Assembly: GCA_001464815.1 (NCBI GenBank) | Contig: LNDW01000020.1 | Coordinates: forward strand, 279,680 to 343,679 | DNA length: 64,000 nucleotides | From: Betaproteobacteria bacterium Ga0077527 | GTDB taxonomy: Bacteria; Pseudomonadota; Gammaproteobacteria; Burkholderiales; SG8-41 | Direction: 5' to 3' | Shown here: in pieces, positions 19,338-27,115 of the stretch | Numbering within the stretch: the first letter of the stretch is position 1 | How the letters are laid out: each line of letters opens with the position of its first letter | The notes under the pieces: generated by a model | Told to the model about the DNA's origin: nothing | Database searches by the model: none | Seen by the model: the letters and a program-made list of their open reading frames with translations, nothing else | Program-made: the position numbers and the translations under genes

Positions 19338-19880
19338 CTACTTTTTCGAAGCGGGTTTCTCGGGAACGGGCTTTTCCGGCGGTGGCGCGACATCAGGCAG
19401 GGGCTTTTCCGTCCGACAGGCCTCGACACGCGGATTACGCTGGCAGAAATCCGGCGGCAACTGCTCACGCACCGCCGGCTTCGGCTTGGGTTCCTTCGCT
19501 TCACGCGCCTTGGCGTCCGCCACCATCATCTGCCTGATTGTCCACTCGTCGGTGCAATCGGCATTACCCTGCTGTTTCCAGCAAGTGGCCGTAACACGTT
19601 CGCGCTGGCGGCGCTGCTCGTTCTCTTGCATCCTGGCAATCAGGGGATCGCCATGGACGAGGTATTTGGGCTGCACCGCGAGCGGCACGTCCTTTTTCGC
19701 GGGCGCCGGTCCCGAGGCCGGCGTGTTCGGCACGGGCTTGCCACCCTTGATGTTGCCGGCAGCGGGCTGATCGCTGTAAACCACCCGGCCCTTTTCATCG
19801 ACACTCCTGGTGATCTGCGCGAATGCCGGAAGCGCAAGGGCGCAGGCCAGGACAGCCGGCAGGACATGGACTGGACGCAT
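19338..19880 (-). CDS. DUF4124 domain exported protein
   Basis: 180 residues. The start at 19880 gives the signal peptide MRPVHVLPAVLACALALPAFA, then the short DUF4124 motif ITRSVDEKGRVVYSDQPA near residue 22, a Pro-rich spacer and a C-terminal tail rich in Pro and Lys. Two Cys pairs (TCWKQQGNADC; FCQRNPRVEAC) could form periplasmic disulfides. Function is unknown; the family is common in betaproteobacterial envelopes. It is co-directional with and 20 nt from the DUF2520 gene. Confidence 0.82.
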   Translation of the reverse strand: MRPVHVLPAVLACALALPAFAQITRSVDEKGRVVYSDQPAAGNIKGGKPVPNTPASGPAPAKKDVPLAVQPKYLVHGDPLIARMQENEQRRQRERVTATCWKQQGNADCTDEWTIRQMMVADAKAREAKEPKPKPAVREQLPPDFCQRNPRVEACRTEKPLPDVAPPPEKPVPEKPASKK

Positions 19881-19990
19881 CACGTCAGCTCCATCAAGGT
19901 TGGTAATGACATTATTGAGTTTTTCCAAAAACATGACAGCCTCGCCAGCGGCATGTTTTTGTCATTATTCATGAAACCTTCAATAGTTTC

Positions 19991-20356
19991 TCACGCAGGC
20001 GGCGGGCCGTCACGGCCTGCACTGAAGCGGGCGGCCAGGCGCGCCACGATCCACTGCGGCAGCGACAGCACGGTCATCGCGATCAGCGCCAGTGGCCACA
20101 GCGTGAGCGAGCTGCCGGTAACTGCCATGGCCAGCGCCTGTCCGGAAGCCATCGCCAGCACCCAGCGCCACACCCGCTGCGGCGCCTGATAAGCCACCAC
20201 AGCCATCACCACACACAGCAGCGGAATACCGGCAGTGAAATACAGCGGTGAATCCCAGGCTTCACGGCGACCTGAAATCTTGGCAATCAGCAGGCAGATC
20301 AGCAGACCAGCAAGCGCCGACACCCAGTACGGCCAGAGGCGTTTTTCAGGGTTCAT
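19991..20356 (-). CDS. Small four-helix membrane protein, unknown
   Basis: 121 residues from ATG 20356 (an earlier start at 20368 is possible). About four hydrophobic segments (WVSALAGLLICLLIA, FTAGIPLLCVVMAVVAY, WVLAMASGQALAMAV, LWPLALIAMTVL) and a short Arg-rich C terminus. No family recognised. The start overlaps the end of the next upstream membrane protein gene, and together with the YbaY-like lipoprotein and acetyltransferase genes it forms a four-gene minus-strand run. Confidence 0.6.
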   Translation of the reverse strand: MNPEKRLWPYWVSALAGLLICLLIAKISGRREAWDSPLYFTAGIPLLCVVMAVVAYQAPQRVWRWVLAMASGQALAMAVTGSSLTLWPLALIAMTVLSLPQWIVARLAARFSAGRDGPPPA

Positions 20357-20747
20357 CGCGAGCGCCAATGTGCATCACGCGCGCGAGCAGGCTGCCCAGC
20401 AGCGCACCGGCCCCCGCCACCGCACCGCCGAGCAGCAGGGCCATGACCAGCTCAAAGGGCCAAAGGTTATGCGAGGACGGCACCCGCACCACGTCAAAGA
20501 TCACGCGCAGCATCACCACCGCCGGCACCGCCGCCCCCAGTCGCAGCGTGACCGGCCACCAGCCCTTGCCGGACCACGCCCGCACCGCGAGTGCCAGCAC
20601 GGCGAGCACCACCAGCCCCGGACCGAGCAAGGCGTCGGGCAAATTGAGCTGGCGGTAGGGTATCCACCAGTAAGGCAGACCGATCAGCAGCAAGGCCAGC
20701 ACAAACGCCGGCTGCCACCAGTATCGGCTGAGCAGGGCCGCAGGCAT
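20346..20747 (-). CDS. Small membrane protein, unknown
   Basis: 133 residues with four predicted transmembrane segments (PAFVLALLLIGLPYWWI, LLGPGLVVLAVLALAV, LRLGAAVPAVVMLRVI, LVMALLLGGAVAGAGALLG). No recognised family. It lies 5 nt after the YbaY-like lipoprotein gene and overlaps the start of another small membrane protein gene, so the two may work as a pair in the inner membrane; that is inference from gene order only. Confidence 0.62.
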   Translation of the reverse strand: MPAALLSRYWWQPAFVLALLLIGLPYWWIPYRQLNLPDALLGPGLVVLAVLALAVRAWSGKGWWPVTLRLGAAVPAVVMLRVIFDVVRVPSSHNLWPFELVMALLLGGAVAGAGALLGSLLARVMHIGARDEP

Positions 20748-20752
20748 GCCGC

Positions 20753-21184
20753 TCAGCGCGCCGCGCCGCCGGCAGCCACCAGCACCAGGTCCACGCTGGA
20801 CCCCGCGCCCCGGGTCAGCACCGGATGGTGGGTGTCGCTGATGAAGCGCAGGCTGCCGTCGCCCAGTTCAATCCGCGCCTGCACCGCGTAAGTGAAGCGC
20901 GGATCGATGCGCCGTGGATCGTAGGTGATGGCATAGGCAAAAGGCACCTGCAGCCCCTGTGTGGCGATCACCTGCTCACCCAGCACCGTTGCCGGGGCAT
21001 CCGCTTTCGACACGTCCACCAGGCGCACGATCACCCGCGCATCCGGCGGCAGCGCGATGCGCTCGCGGTAACTGACGCTGCCGGTCACCGTGGCGGCAGG
21101 CACTGCAGGCGCGGCGGCCTCGGGCGCGGTCGCAGCACAGCCGCCGCACATCAACAACAGCACCATCAGGTAACGCACCATCAT
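20753..21184 (-). CDS. YbaY-family lipoprotein
   Basis: 143 residues with a short hydrophobic leader ending MCGGC, a lipobox-like site with lipidation Cys near residue 16, then one YbaY/YscW-like beta-sandwich domain: VTGSVSYRERIALPPDARVIVRLVDVS and PFAYAITYDPRRIDPRFTYAVQARI. Members are outer-membrane lipoproteins related to the pilotin-like YscW domain; function is unknown. It abuts the GNAT gene upstream, with the first base shared. Confidence 0.78.
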   Translation of the reverse strand: MMVRYLMVLLLMCGGCAATAPEAAAPAVPAATVTGSVSYRERIALPPDARVIVRLVDVSKADAPATVLGEQVIATQGLQVPFAYAITYDPRRIDPRFTYAVQARIELGDGSLRFISDTHHPVLTRGAGSSVDLVLVAAGGAAR

Positions 21185-21627
21185 CAGAGCATCCTCCGCA
21201 AGGGCAGCATCGGTGATTCCAGAAACCCGTGGCGCGCATAAAAGCGCCGCGCCCCGGCATTGCCGCAGTCGGTGAGCAGCGTCACCCGCCTGCAGCCCGC
21301 GGCACGCGCCTCGACCAGCGCATGTTCCAGCATCTTCGCGCCCAGTCCGGCGCCGCGGTGCGCCGGCGCCACCACCAGGTCCTCGAGCTGCGCCACACGC
21401 CCGCCCAGCGCGGTGGACACCGTGAACAGCAGGTTCATCATCGCCACGATCTCACCATCAATGCGACCGGCGAAGATCATGCCTGTCTGCGGGTCGCTGA
21501 TGATCCGGCGCAGGCCCTCGGCCTGCGCGGCCGGATCGGGCGTGAACTCGGCCTCCTGTGTGAACAGTAGCGACAGCAGCGCGCCGAGGGCGGGGATGTC
21601 GGTGTTATTGGCGACACTGATCTGCAT
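21184..21627 (-). CDS. GNAT-family N-acetyltransferase
   Basis: 147 residues from ATG 21627 (MQISVANNTDIPAL). The acetyl-CoA-binding motif A is LEDLVVAPAHRGAGLGAKML (the R/Q-x-x-G-x-G/A pattern) with motif B VTLLTDCGNAGARRFYARHGF. The acetyl acceptor (protein, amine or antibiotic) cannot be told. It heads the run with the YbaY-like lipoprotein and two membrane proteins, and is divergent from phoD with 113 nt between starts. Confidence 0.87.
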   Translation of the reverse strand: MQISVANNTDIPALGALLSLLFTQEAEFTPDPAAQAEGLRRIISDPQTGMIFAGRIDGEIVAMMNLLFTVSTALGGRVAQLEDLVVAPAHRGAGLGAKMLEHALVEARAAGCRRVTLLTDCGNAGARRFYARHGFLESPMLPLRRML

Positions 21628-21740
21628 GGACACACATCCTGAGTGGCAACAGCGCCAGTCTCCCATGCCCCGGACACCGAGTCGATGGTGCCGCAATCCC
21701 GGTCATCGTGCGGTCATGCCGCTGCGTTATAGTCACCGCC

Positions 21741-23294
21741 ATGAACACCACCCGCCGCAAATTCCTGCTCCACGGCACCGCGCTGTCCGCCGCGCTGCTG
21801 CTGCCCGCCACCCGCGTCATCGCGCAACCGCGCTTCACGCAGAACCCCTTCACGCTGGGTGTGGCTTCGGGTTACCCGCAGCCGGACAGCGTGGTGCTGT
21901 GGACGCGGCTGGCACCCGATCCGCTCAATGGCGGCGGAATGCCGGAGGCCGGCGTGCCGGTGCGCTGGGAGATCGCCGCAGATGAAGGTTTCCGCAAGCT
22001 CGCCGGCAGTGGTGAATTCATCGCCGGGCCGCAGTTGGCGCACGCGGTGCATGTGCAGGCGCGCGGACTCGCGCCGGGACGGCCGTACTGGTACCGCTTC
22101 CGCGCAGGTGAGGCACAAAGCCCGGTCGGCCGCACGCGCACCGCACCGGCGGCTGATGACGCGCAGACGCGGCTGCGGCTGGCGGTGGCATCGTGCCAGC
22201 ATTACGAGCACGGTTTTTTCGCCGCCTACCGCGACATGGCCGAGCAGGAGCTCGATCTTGTGCTGCATGTCGGCGACTACATCTACGAAAGTTCCTGGGG
22301 CAAGGGCAGGGTGCGTGATCACAGCGGCAGTGAACCGTACACGCTGGCCGACTACCGCAACCGCTACGCGCAGTACCGGACCGATGCGCACTTGCAGGCC
22401 GCACATGCCACCTGCCCCTGGCTGGTGCTGTGGGATGACCACGAGGTCGACAACGATTACGCACGTGACCGCTCGCAGGATCTCGATCCGGTCGAAGCCT
22501 TTCTCGCGCGCCGCACCGCGGCTTATCAGGCCTATTTCGAACACATGCCGCTGCCGCCGCAGACCTGGGCCGGCGGCAACTCGATGCGCATTTACGGCAC
22601 ACATGCGCATGGCGCGCTGGCGCGGCTGCAGCTGCTCGACATGCGCCAGTACCGCGATTACCACGTCTGCCCGCGGCCCTCGCGCGGCGCCGGCGGCAAT
22701 CAGGTCAATGTGCTGGAATGCCCGGAACGCGTGCAGCCGCAACGCTCGATGCTCGGAGCGGCACAGGAGCAGTGGCTGGATGGCGCGCTGGCCGCTTCGC
22801 CTGCGCGCTGGAACGTGATCGCGCAGACCACGCTGATGGCGCAGTCCGATCGTGGCAACGCGGAAAACCGTATCGTTTACACCGACGGCTGGGACGGTTA
22901 CCCGGTGGCGCGCGAACGGCTGTTGCAATCCATCGCGGCACGCAAGCTCGCCAATCCGGTGGTGCTGGGCGGCGATGTACATTTCGCCGCGGCCTGCGAT
23001 CTGCGGGTGAATTTTGATGATGCAAAATCACCGGTGGTGGCGAGCGAATTCGTTTCGACCTCGATCAGCTCCTACGGCCCCAGCCGCGCGCGCAACGAGG
23101 CGCTGCTCGCAAAAAATCCGCACATCCACTTTGCCAACGGCATGCGCCGCGGCTACACCCGGCATGAAGTGGGTGCCAAACGCTGGGAAGCCACATTCCG
23201 CGGCGTGCAGGATCCGGCGGATGCCCAGTCCAGGGTCTACAGCCTCGCGCAATACGTCGTCGAGGATGGGCGCCCCGGCGTTGTGAAGTCATAA
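21741..23294 (+). CDS. phoD: Alkaline phosphatase D (PhoD family)
   Basis: A secreted phosphodiesterase/phosphatase. A twin-arginine signal TTRRKFLLHG at residues 3-12 and a hydrophobic stretch ending IAQP mark folded export. The N-terminal PhoD domain (FTLGVASGYPQPDSVVLWTRLAP) is followed by the metallophosphatase core: VASCQHYEHGFFAA, LHVGDYIYE, LWDDHEVDND and VLGGDVHF, supplying the Ca/Fe ligands. 517 residues is normal. PhoD enzymes are often phosphate-starvation induced; psiF is 8 kb away, but no shared site was seen. Confidence 0.92.
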   Translation: MNTTRRKFLLHGTALSAALLLPATRVIAQPRFTQNPFTLGVASGYPQPDSVVLWTRLAPDPLNGGGMPEAGVPVRWEIAADEGFRKLAGSGEFIAGPQLAHAVHVQARGLAPGRPYWYRFRAGEAQSPVGRTRTAPAADDAQTRLRLAVASCQHYEHGFFAAYRDMAEQELDLVLHVGDYIYESSWGKGRVRDHSGSEPYTLADYRNRYAQYRTDAHLQAAHATCPWLVLWDDHEVDNDYARDRSQDLDPVEAFLARRTAAYQAYFEHMPLPPQTWAGGNSMRIYGTHAHGALARLQLLDMRQYRDYHVCPRPSRGAGGNQVNVLECPERVQPQRSMLGAAQEQWLDGALAASPARWNVIAQTTLMAQSDRGNAENRIVYTDGWDGYPVARERLLQSIAARKLANPVVLGGDVHFAAACDLRVNFDDAKSPVVASEFVSTSISSYGPSRARNEALLAKNPHIHFANGMRRGYTRHEVGAKRWEATFRGVQDPADAQSRVYSLAQYVVEDGRPGVVKS

Positions 23295-23307
23295 GCCGTA
23301 GCTTTAA

Positions 23308-23332
23308 TAAGGAATTGTTTTAATTGATATTT
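23308..23332 (-). repeat. AT-rich dispersed repeat, copy 4
   Basis: On the minus strand reads CAATTAAAACAATTCCTTA. It fills the 38-nt gap between the convergent phoD and hslR stops. Confidence 0.65.
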
Positions 23333-23704
23333 TTATCCACGGCGCAGGCGGTCAATCGCCCGCCGCTCCTGCTTGGTCGGCCGGCCCGCACGCCCCCGCG
23401 CCGGCTCGGTGGACAGGCGGCGCAAGGCTGCCGCCTCTTCACGCCGTGCGCGGCTCGCTTCGTCTTCGCTATATAAAGTACGCGCCACCGGCGCCGGCCC
23501 GCGCTGTTCGGAAAGCTGCTCGACCCGCAGCGTCCACGCCGTTTCGCCGATCTGCAGCGTCAGTTCGTCACCGACGCGCAGGTCCTTCGCCGGCTTCGCG
23601 CGCTCGCCGTTGACTCTGACCTTGCCGCCCGCCACCGCCTGCTGCGCGACGGAGCGCGTCTTGAAAAAGCGCGCCGCCCACAGCCATTTATCAAGCCGCG
23701 CCAT
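23333..23704 (-). CDS. hslR: Hsp15-like S4-domain RNA-binding protein
   Basis: 123 residues. The N-terminal S4 fold, RLDKWLWAARFFKTRSVAQQAV, with the GGKVRVNG turn, is the signature of heat-shock protein 15, which binds 50S subunits carrying stalled nascent chains. The C-terminal Arg/Lys-rich tail is also typical. It starts 9 nt after the DUF4870 gene on the same strand and is convergent with phoD. Confidence 0.9.
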   Translation of the reverse strand: MARLDKWLWAARFFKTRSVAQQAVAGGKVRVNGERAKPAKDLRVGDELTLQIGETAWTLRVEQLSEQRGPAPVARTLYSEDEASRARREEAAALRRLSTEPARGRAGRPTKQERRAIDRLRRG

Positions 23705-23713
23705 GCGGCCCGG

Positions 23714-24127
23714 TCAGTCTGGAATCGGCATCGGCTTGCGGCTTAGCAGATTCAGCCAGCCGCGGATGATGCGGTAAAGCACCCATATTCCGGCCAGCAG
23801 CAGGATCGGGATGCCGATCACCATGCCGATGAAGGTCGCGATCATCAGCCCGGAGACCACCACCCACAGCAACGACCACCAGAAGGTGCGGATCTGCCAT
23901 GAAAAATGCGAATCGAGGAAGGTGCCGCGCACGCTGTCGCGCTTCACGTAATTGATGATCACCGCAATGATCGACGGCCAGCCGGTGAGGAAGGCGGTGA
24001 CGATGAAGGCCGCGCTGGTCAGCCCGGTGATGGCGCTGAAGGCATGCAGCGCGTAAACGATGTGCGTGAGCGTGACCAGGTCTTCGGAAGGCAGGGGTTT
24101 CGGGGTGCTGGCGTCGATGTCGGTCAT
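23714..24127 (-). CDS. DUF4870 family membrane protein
   Basis: 137 residues with three to four transmembrane segments: LTHIVYALHAFSAITGLTSA, FLTGWPSIIAVIINYV, FWWSLLWVVVSGLMIATFIG and a last one near IPILLLAGIWVLYRIIRGW. The pattern HSFLDSHFSWQIRTFWWS-like is typical of DUF4870 proteins, whose function is unknown. Nine nucleotides from hslR, probably one operon. Confidence 0.8.
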   Translation of the reverse strand: MTDIDASTPKPLPSEDLVTLTHIVYALHAFSAITGLTSAAFIVTAFLTGWPSIIAVIINYVKRDSVRGTFLDSHFSWQIRTFWWSLLWVVVSGLMIATFIGMVIGIPILLLAGIWVLYRIIRGWLNLLSRKPMPIPD

Positions 24128-24195
24128 GCTGTGCCTCCAGGGAGAAAACGGGCTTCGGAACGCTCAGCCCGAACGGATTAAAACTATCGGACAGC

Positions 24196-24585
24196 CTAGG
24201 ACAAATCCACCGCGTATTTCTTGAACTCCTCGAGCGAAGCAAATTCCAGCGAGGCCTCATGTGTTGCCCCCAGCACCACCCGCGGCGCATGGCCGGCGTT
24301 GAGCGCCTCGCGCCAGCGCGGAGCGCAGAGGCACCAGCGGTCGCCAGGCTTGAGGCCGGGAAAACCGAATTGCGGCGCCGGGGTCGAGAGATCATTGCCG
24401 CTGGCCTTGCTGAACTCGAGAAATCCGGCTGTCATCACCGCACACACGGTATGCACACCCATGTCCTCAGGGCTGGTGTTGCAGCAACCGTCCCGGAAAA
24501 AACCGGTCAATGGCTTTTCACTGCAGGCCTGCAGTGGCTCGCCGAGTACGTTGCGGGCATGTTCACGGGGATCGAAGCGGCGCAT
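24196..24585 (-). CDS. DUF2237 family protein
   Basis: 129 residues. The motif set NVLGEPLQACS, TGFFRDGCCNT, DMGVHTVCAVMT, FLEFSKASGNDLSTP and PGDRWCLCAPRW is the full DUF2237 domain, with several conserved Cys and an acidic pocket. Cytosolic, function unknown, widespread in bacteria. It is on the same strand as the B12-binding radical SAM gene, 33 nt downstream of it. Confidence 0.87.
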   Translation of the reverse strand: MRRFDPREHARNVLGEPLQACSEKPLTGFFRDGCCNTSPEDMGVHTVCAVMTAGFLEFSKASGNDLSTPAPQFGFPGLKPGDRWCLCAPRWREALNAGHAPRVVLGATHEASLEFASLEEFKKYAVDLS

Positions 24586-24618
24586 TATCTGATTTCAATC
24601 ATGTGTTGTTGTTGATGT

Positions 24619-26118
24619 TCAGTGAACGTGGCGTGACTGGCGCAGCCGGCCTCGTGCAGCCGGCGGTTCGGGGCGCGTGCCGCGGGCCATGAACGGCAGC
24701 TTGCCGCGGGCGCCGCTGGCCTCGAAATCTTCGACCACTGCGGCAGCCACCGTCGCGGCATCCGCGCCTTCGGCGACCAGGAAATCATGCAGATAGCCGC
24801 AGAGTTTTTCCAGCGCAAATTCGTGGGTTTTGGCGGTGTTGCGGTAGAGCCAGTCGGCAAATGCCATGAAACGGGCGAAGGGCGCATCGCCCAGCAGCAG
24901 CGGCAGCGCGCGATGGAAGCGGCCGGAATTGCCAATCAGGTCCCAGTAGCGGGCGAAACGCACCACACGCTGCACTTCATTGAAATCCAGCGCATCGGTG
25001 GCCAGCACCGCATACGGCGCATCCGGGCTGTACCGCATGTGATGCGCCTCGGTATGGCGGGCAATCGGCGCGCCGCGCAGCCGCTTCAGGATGCCGACCT
25101 GGATTTCATGCGGACGCAGCGCATGCAGGCGGTCGAAGCCGCGGCCGAAAGTTTCCAGATTCTCGCCGGGCAGGCCGGCAATCAGGTCGACGTGGATCAG
25201 CGCCGGCGATTCATCACGCAGCCAGCGCAGGTTGGCCTCGGCCAGCGCATTGTTCTGGCGGCGCGAGATGCGCGCCTGTGTGGTTTCGTCCCAGGTCTGG
25301 ATGCCGACCTCGAAATGCAGATGTCCCGGCGGAAAACGCAGGATCGCCGCCTTGAGTTTTTCCGGAAGGTGATCGGGGATCAGCTCGAAATGGATGAACA
25401 GGTCATCCGACATCCGCTCCAGGAAAAAACCGAGGATGGCGAGGCTGGTATCGACCTTCAGGTTGAAGGTGCGGTCAACAAAACGGAAATGGCGCACGCC
25501 GCGCTCATGCAGTATCCGCAGCTCGGCAAGAAAACGCTCCAGGTCAAAAGGCCAGGCGGTCTTGTCCAGCGCCGAAAGGCAGAACTCGCATTTGAAGGGA
25601 CAGCCGCGCGAGGCTTCGACGTAGATAAAGCGGCGCGCGATGTCGTTGTCGCTGTATTCGCGGTAGGGCAGCGCCAGTTCGGCCAGCGGCGGCTGTTTCC
25701 CGGCATGCACTTTCTGCGCCGGCGGCTTGCCGGCCACGATATCGGCGCAAAGCTGCGGAAAAGTCACATCGCCCCAGCCGGTGACCACATAGTCGGCGAG
25801 CTGGCAGATGCGCTGCCCTTCGACCTCGTGGCTGACCTCGGGCCCGCCGACAACCACCACCACTTCCGGGGCGACCTGTTTCAGCATCGCCACCAGGCGG
25901 GTGGTGTCCTCGACATTCCAGATATAGACCCCGAAACCGATGATCGAGGGTTTTTCGGCAAGCAGGCGCTCGGCGATGTCGGCCGGCCGGTCGCCGAGCA
26001 CAAACTCGCGGATCGCGCAGTCCCCGTGCAGGGCGCCCATGTTCGCGCGCAGGCAGCGCAGGCCAAGGGCGGCATGCACATGGCGGGCATTGATGGTGGC
26101 GAGCAGGATGCGGGACAT
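24619..26118 (-). CDS. B12-binding domain radical SAM protein
   Basis: 499 residues. The N-terminal cobalamin-binding-like domain (residues about 1-140; IIGFGVYIWN, VVVVVGGPEVSHE) precedes a radical SAM domain with EASRGCPFKCEFCLSAL near residue 175 (CxxxCxxC) and a C-terminal DUF4080-like extension (PYAVLATDALDFNEVQRVVRFARYWD). The fold class performs methylations or rearrangements; substrate unknown. The N-terminal ILLATINARHVHAALGLR is characteristic of this group, which is often annotated simply as B12-binding radical SAM. Confidence 0.86.
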   Translation of the reverse strand: MSRILLATINARHVHAALGLRCLRANMGALHGDCAIREFVLGDRPADIAERLLAEKPSIIGFGVYIWNVEDTTRLVAMLKQVAPEVVVVVGGPEVSHEVEGQRICQLADYVVTGWGDVTFPQLCADIVAGKPPAQKVHAGKQPPLAELALPYREYSDNDIARRFIYVEASRGCPFKCEFCLSALDKTAWPFDLERFLAELRILHERGVRHFRFVDRTFNLKVDTSLAILGFFLERMSDDLFIHFELIPDHLPEKLKAAILRFPPGHLHFEVGIQTWDETTQARISRRQNNALAEANLRWLRDESPALIHVDLIAGLPGENLETFGRGFDRLHALRPHEIQVGILKRLRGAPIARHTEAHHMRYSPDAPYAVLATDALDFNEVQRVVRFARYWDLIGNSGRFHRALPLLLGDAPFARFMAFADWLYRNTAKTHEFALEKLCGYLHDFLVAEGADAATVAAAVVEDFEASGARGKLPFMARGTRPEPPAARGRLRQSRHVH

Positions 26119-26202
26119 CCGCGGATTATCTCACCGCCGGTGAAGGCCACCCGCGTTTTTGATACGCTCGCGTATTCCATTCACCACAGGTATTGAGCAA
26201 TC

Positions 26203-26604
26203 ATGGCCCAGAGACCCGACCCCGCCGAATCCAAAATGGACGCCTCGGCGCTGTACCGCGAAGACATCATCACCGACCGCAAGGTCGGCACCATCCGCCG
26301 CATGACTCCGGTGCTGCCTTCCGGCGCCGACGATGCCGCACGTCCGACCATCTATCTCGGAGAAGCGCAAATCATGACCAATGCCGGTCCGCTGCCGATC
26401 AACTTCGAGATCGAAGGCAAGGACCTCGGCGAAGCCGTCGAAAAATTCGCCGAAGCCGCCAAGGAAGCGGTCGAGCGCACCGTGCGCGAGCTGCAGGAAC
26501 TGCGCCGCCAGCAGGCCTCTTCGATCGTGGTGCCGGGTGCCGGTGGCGGCATGGGTGGTCTTGGCGGGCTGGGCGGACCCGGCGGCAAGATCCAGATGCC
26601 GTGA
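26203..26604 (+). CDS. Conserved hypothetical protein with Gly-rich tail
   Basis: 133 residues, probably cytosolic. The middle (RPTIYLGEAQIMTNAGPLPINFEIEGK) is beta-rich and followed by an amphipathic helix (LGEAVEKFAEAAKEAVERTV), then a Gly-rich C terminus (VPGAGGGMGGLGGLGGPGG). I recognise it only as a conserved betaproteobacterial hypothetical. Its TGA overlaps the GTG start of the Nudix gene, indicating translational coupling. Confidence 0.65.
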   Translation: MAQRPDPAESKMDASALYREDIITDRKVGTIRRMTPVLPSGADDAARPTIYLGEAQIMTNAGPLPINFEIEGKDLGEAVEKFAEAAKEAVERTVRELQELRRQQASSIVVPGAGGGMGGLGGLGGPGGKIQMP

Positions 26605-27044
26605 ATCAAGTCACTGTGAATCAGCCCGCGACTGTCGTGCGTTCCGCCGGCGTAGTCATCGCACGGCGCAGCGCCGGCGACTGGCGGCTGCTGGTGCTGC
26701 GCGCCGGCCGGCTCTGGGATTTCCCCAAAGGTCTGGTTGATGAAGGCGAAAGCGCGATGGAAACCGCCCGACGCGAAGCCACCGAAGGCACCGGCATCTC
26801 CGACCTGACTTTCGACGCGGCGGAATCGCACAAGGAAACCATCGCCTACGGCACCGGCGAAATCGCGCGCTACTACCTGGCCATCACCACCACCGTCGAA
26901 GTTACGCTGCCGATCGTGCATGAGCTCGGCCAGCCCGCCTACGACGAATGGCGCTGGGTCGGCTTCGACGAGTCCGAGGATTACCTGCCGCCACGGCTCA
27001 CTGCGGTGCTGGCGTGGGTGCGCGATACGCTGGATCCGGCGTAA
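26601..27044 (+). CDS. Nudix hydrolase with altered Nudix box
   Basis: 147 residues from a GTG at 26601 that overlaps the preceding stop (GTGA). The Nudix box is GLVDEGESAMETARREATEGTGI: Gly, the x5-Glu, Arg-Glu and final Gly-Ile fit, but the second Glu of the REUxEExGU pattern is Gly. Members hydrolyse nucleoside diphosphate-linked compounds; DFPKGLVDEGES resembles diadenosine-polyphosphate (Ap4A-type) hydrolases. The missing metal-ligand Glu may reduce activity. A GTG at 26616 is an alternative start. Confidence 0.82.
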   Translation: MNQVTVNQPATVVRSAGVVIARRSAGDWRLLVLRAGRLWDFPKGLVDEGESAMETARREATEGTGISDLTFDAAESHKETIAYGTGEIARYYLAITTTVEVTLPIVHELGQPAYDEWRWVGFDESEDYLPPRLTAVLAWVRDTLDPA

Positions 27045-27061
27045 CGAATCCAGCCGGAAGC

Positions 27062-27090
27062 GCGCCGCTCCAGTCTGCGCGGAGCGGCGC
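27062..27090. terminator. GC-rich hairpin between convergent genes
   Basis: Perfect 10-nt stem (27062-27071 with 27081-27090) between the Nudix and CocE-type gene ends. It has no clear T-run, so termination is only probable. Confidence 0.4.
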
Positions 27091-27115
27091 CCTCTCCTGC
27101 TTCAGGCTTACCCCT

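Noticed and set aside
24787..26196. 469-codon plus-strand frame opposite the B12 radical SAM gene
   Set aside because: Antisense to a gene with a complete radical SAM motif; its translation shows no motif and typical GC-shadow composition.
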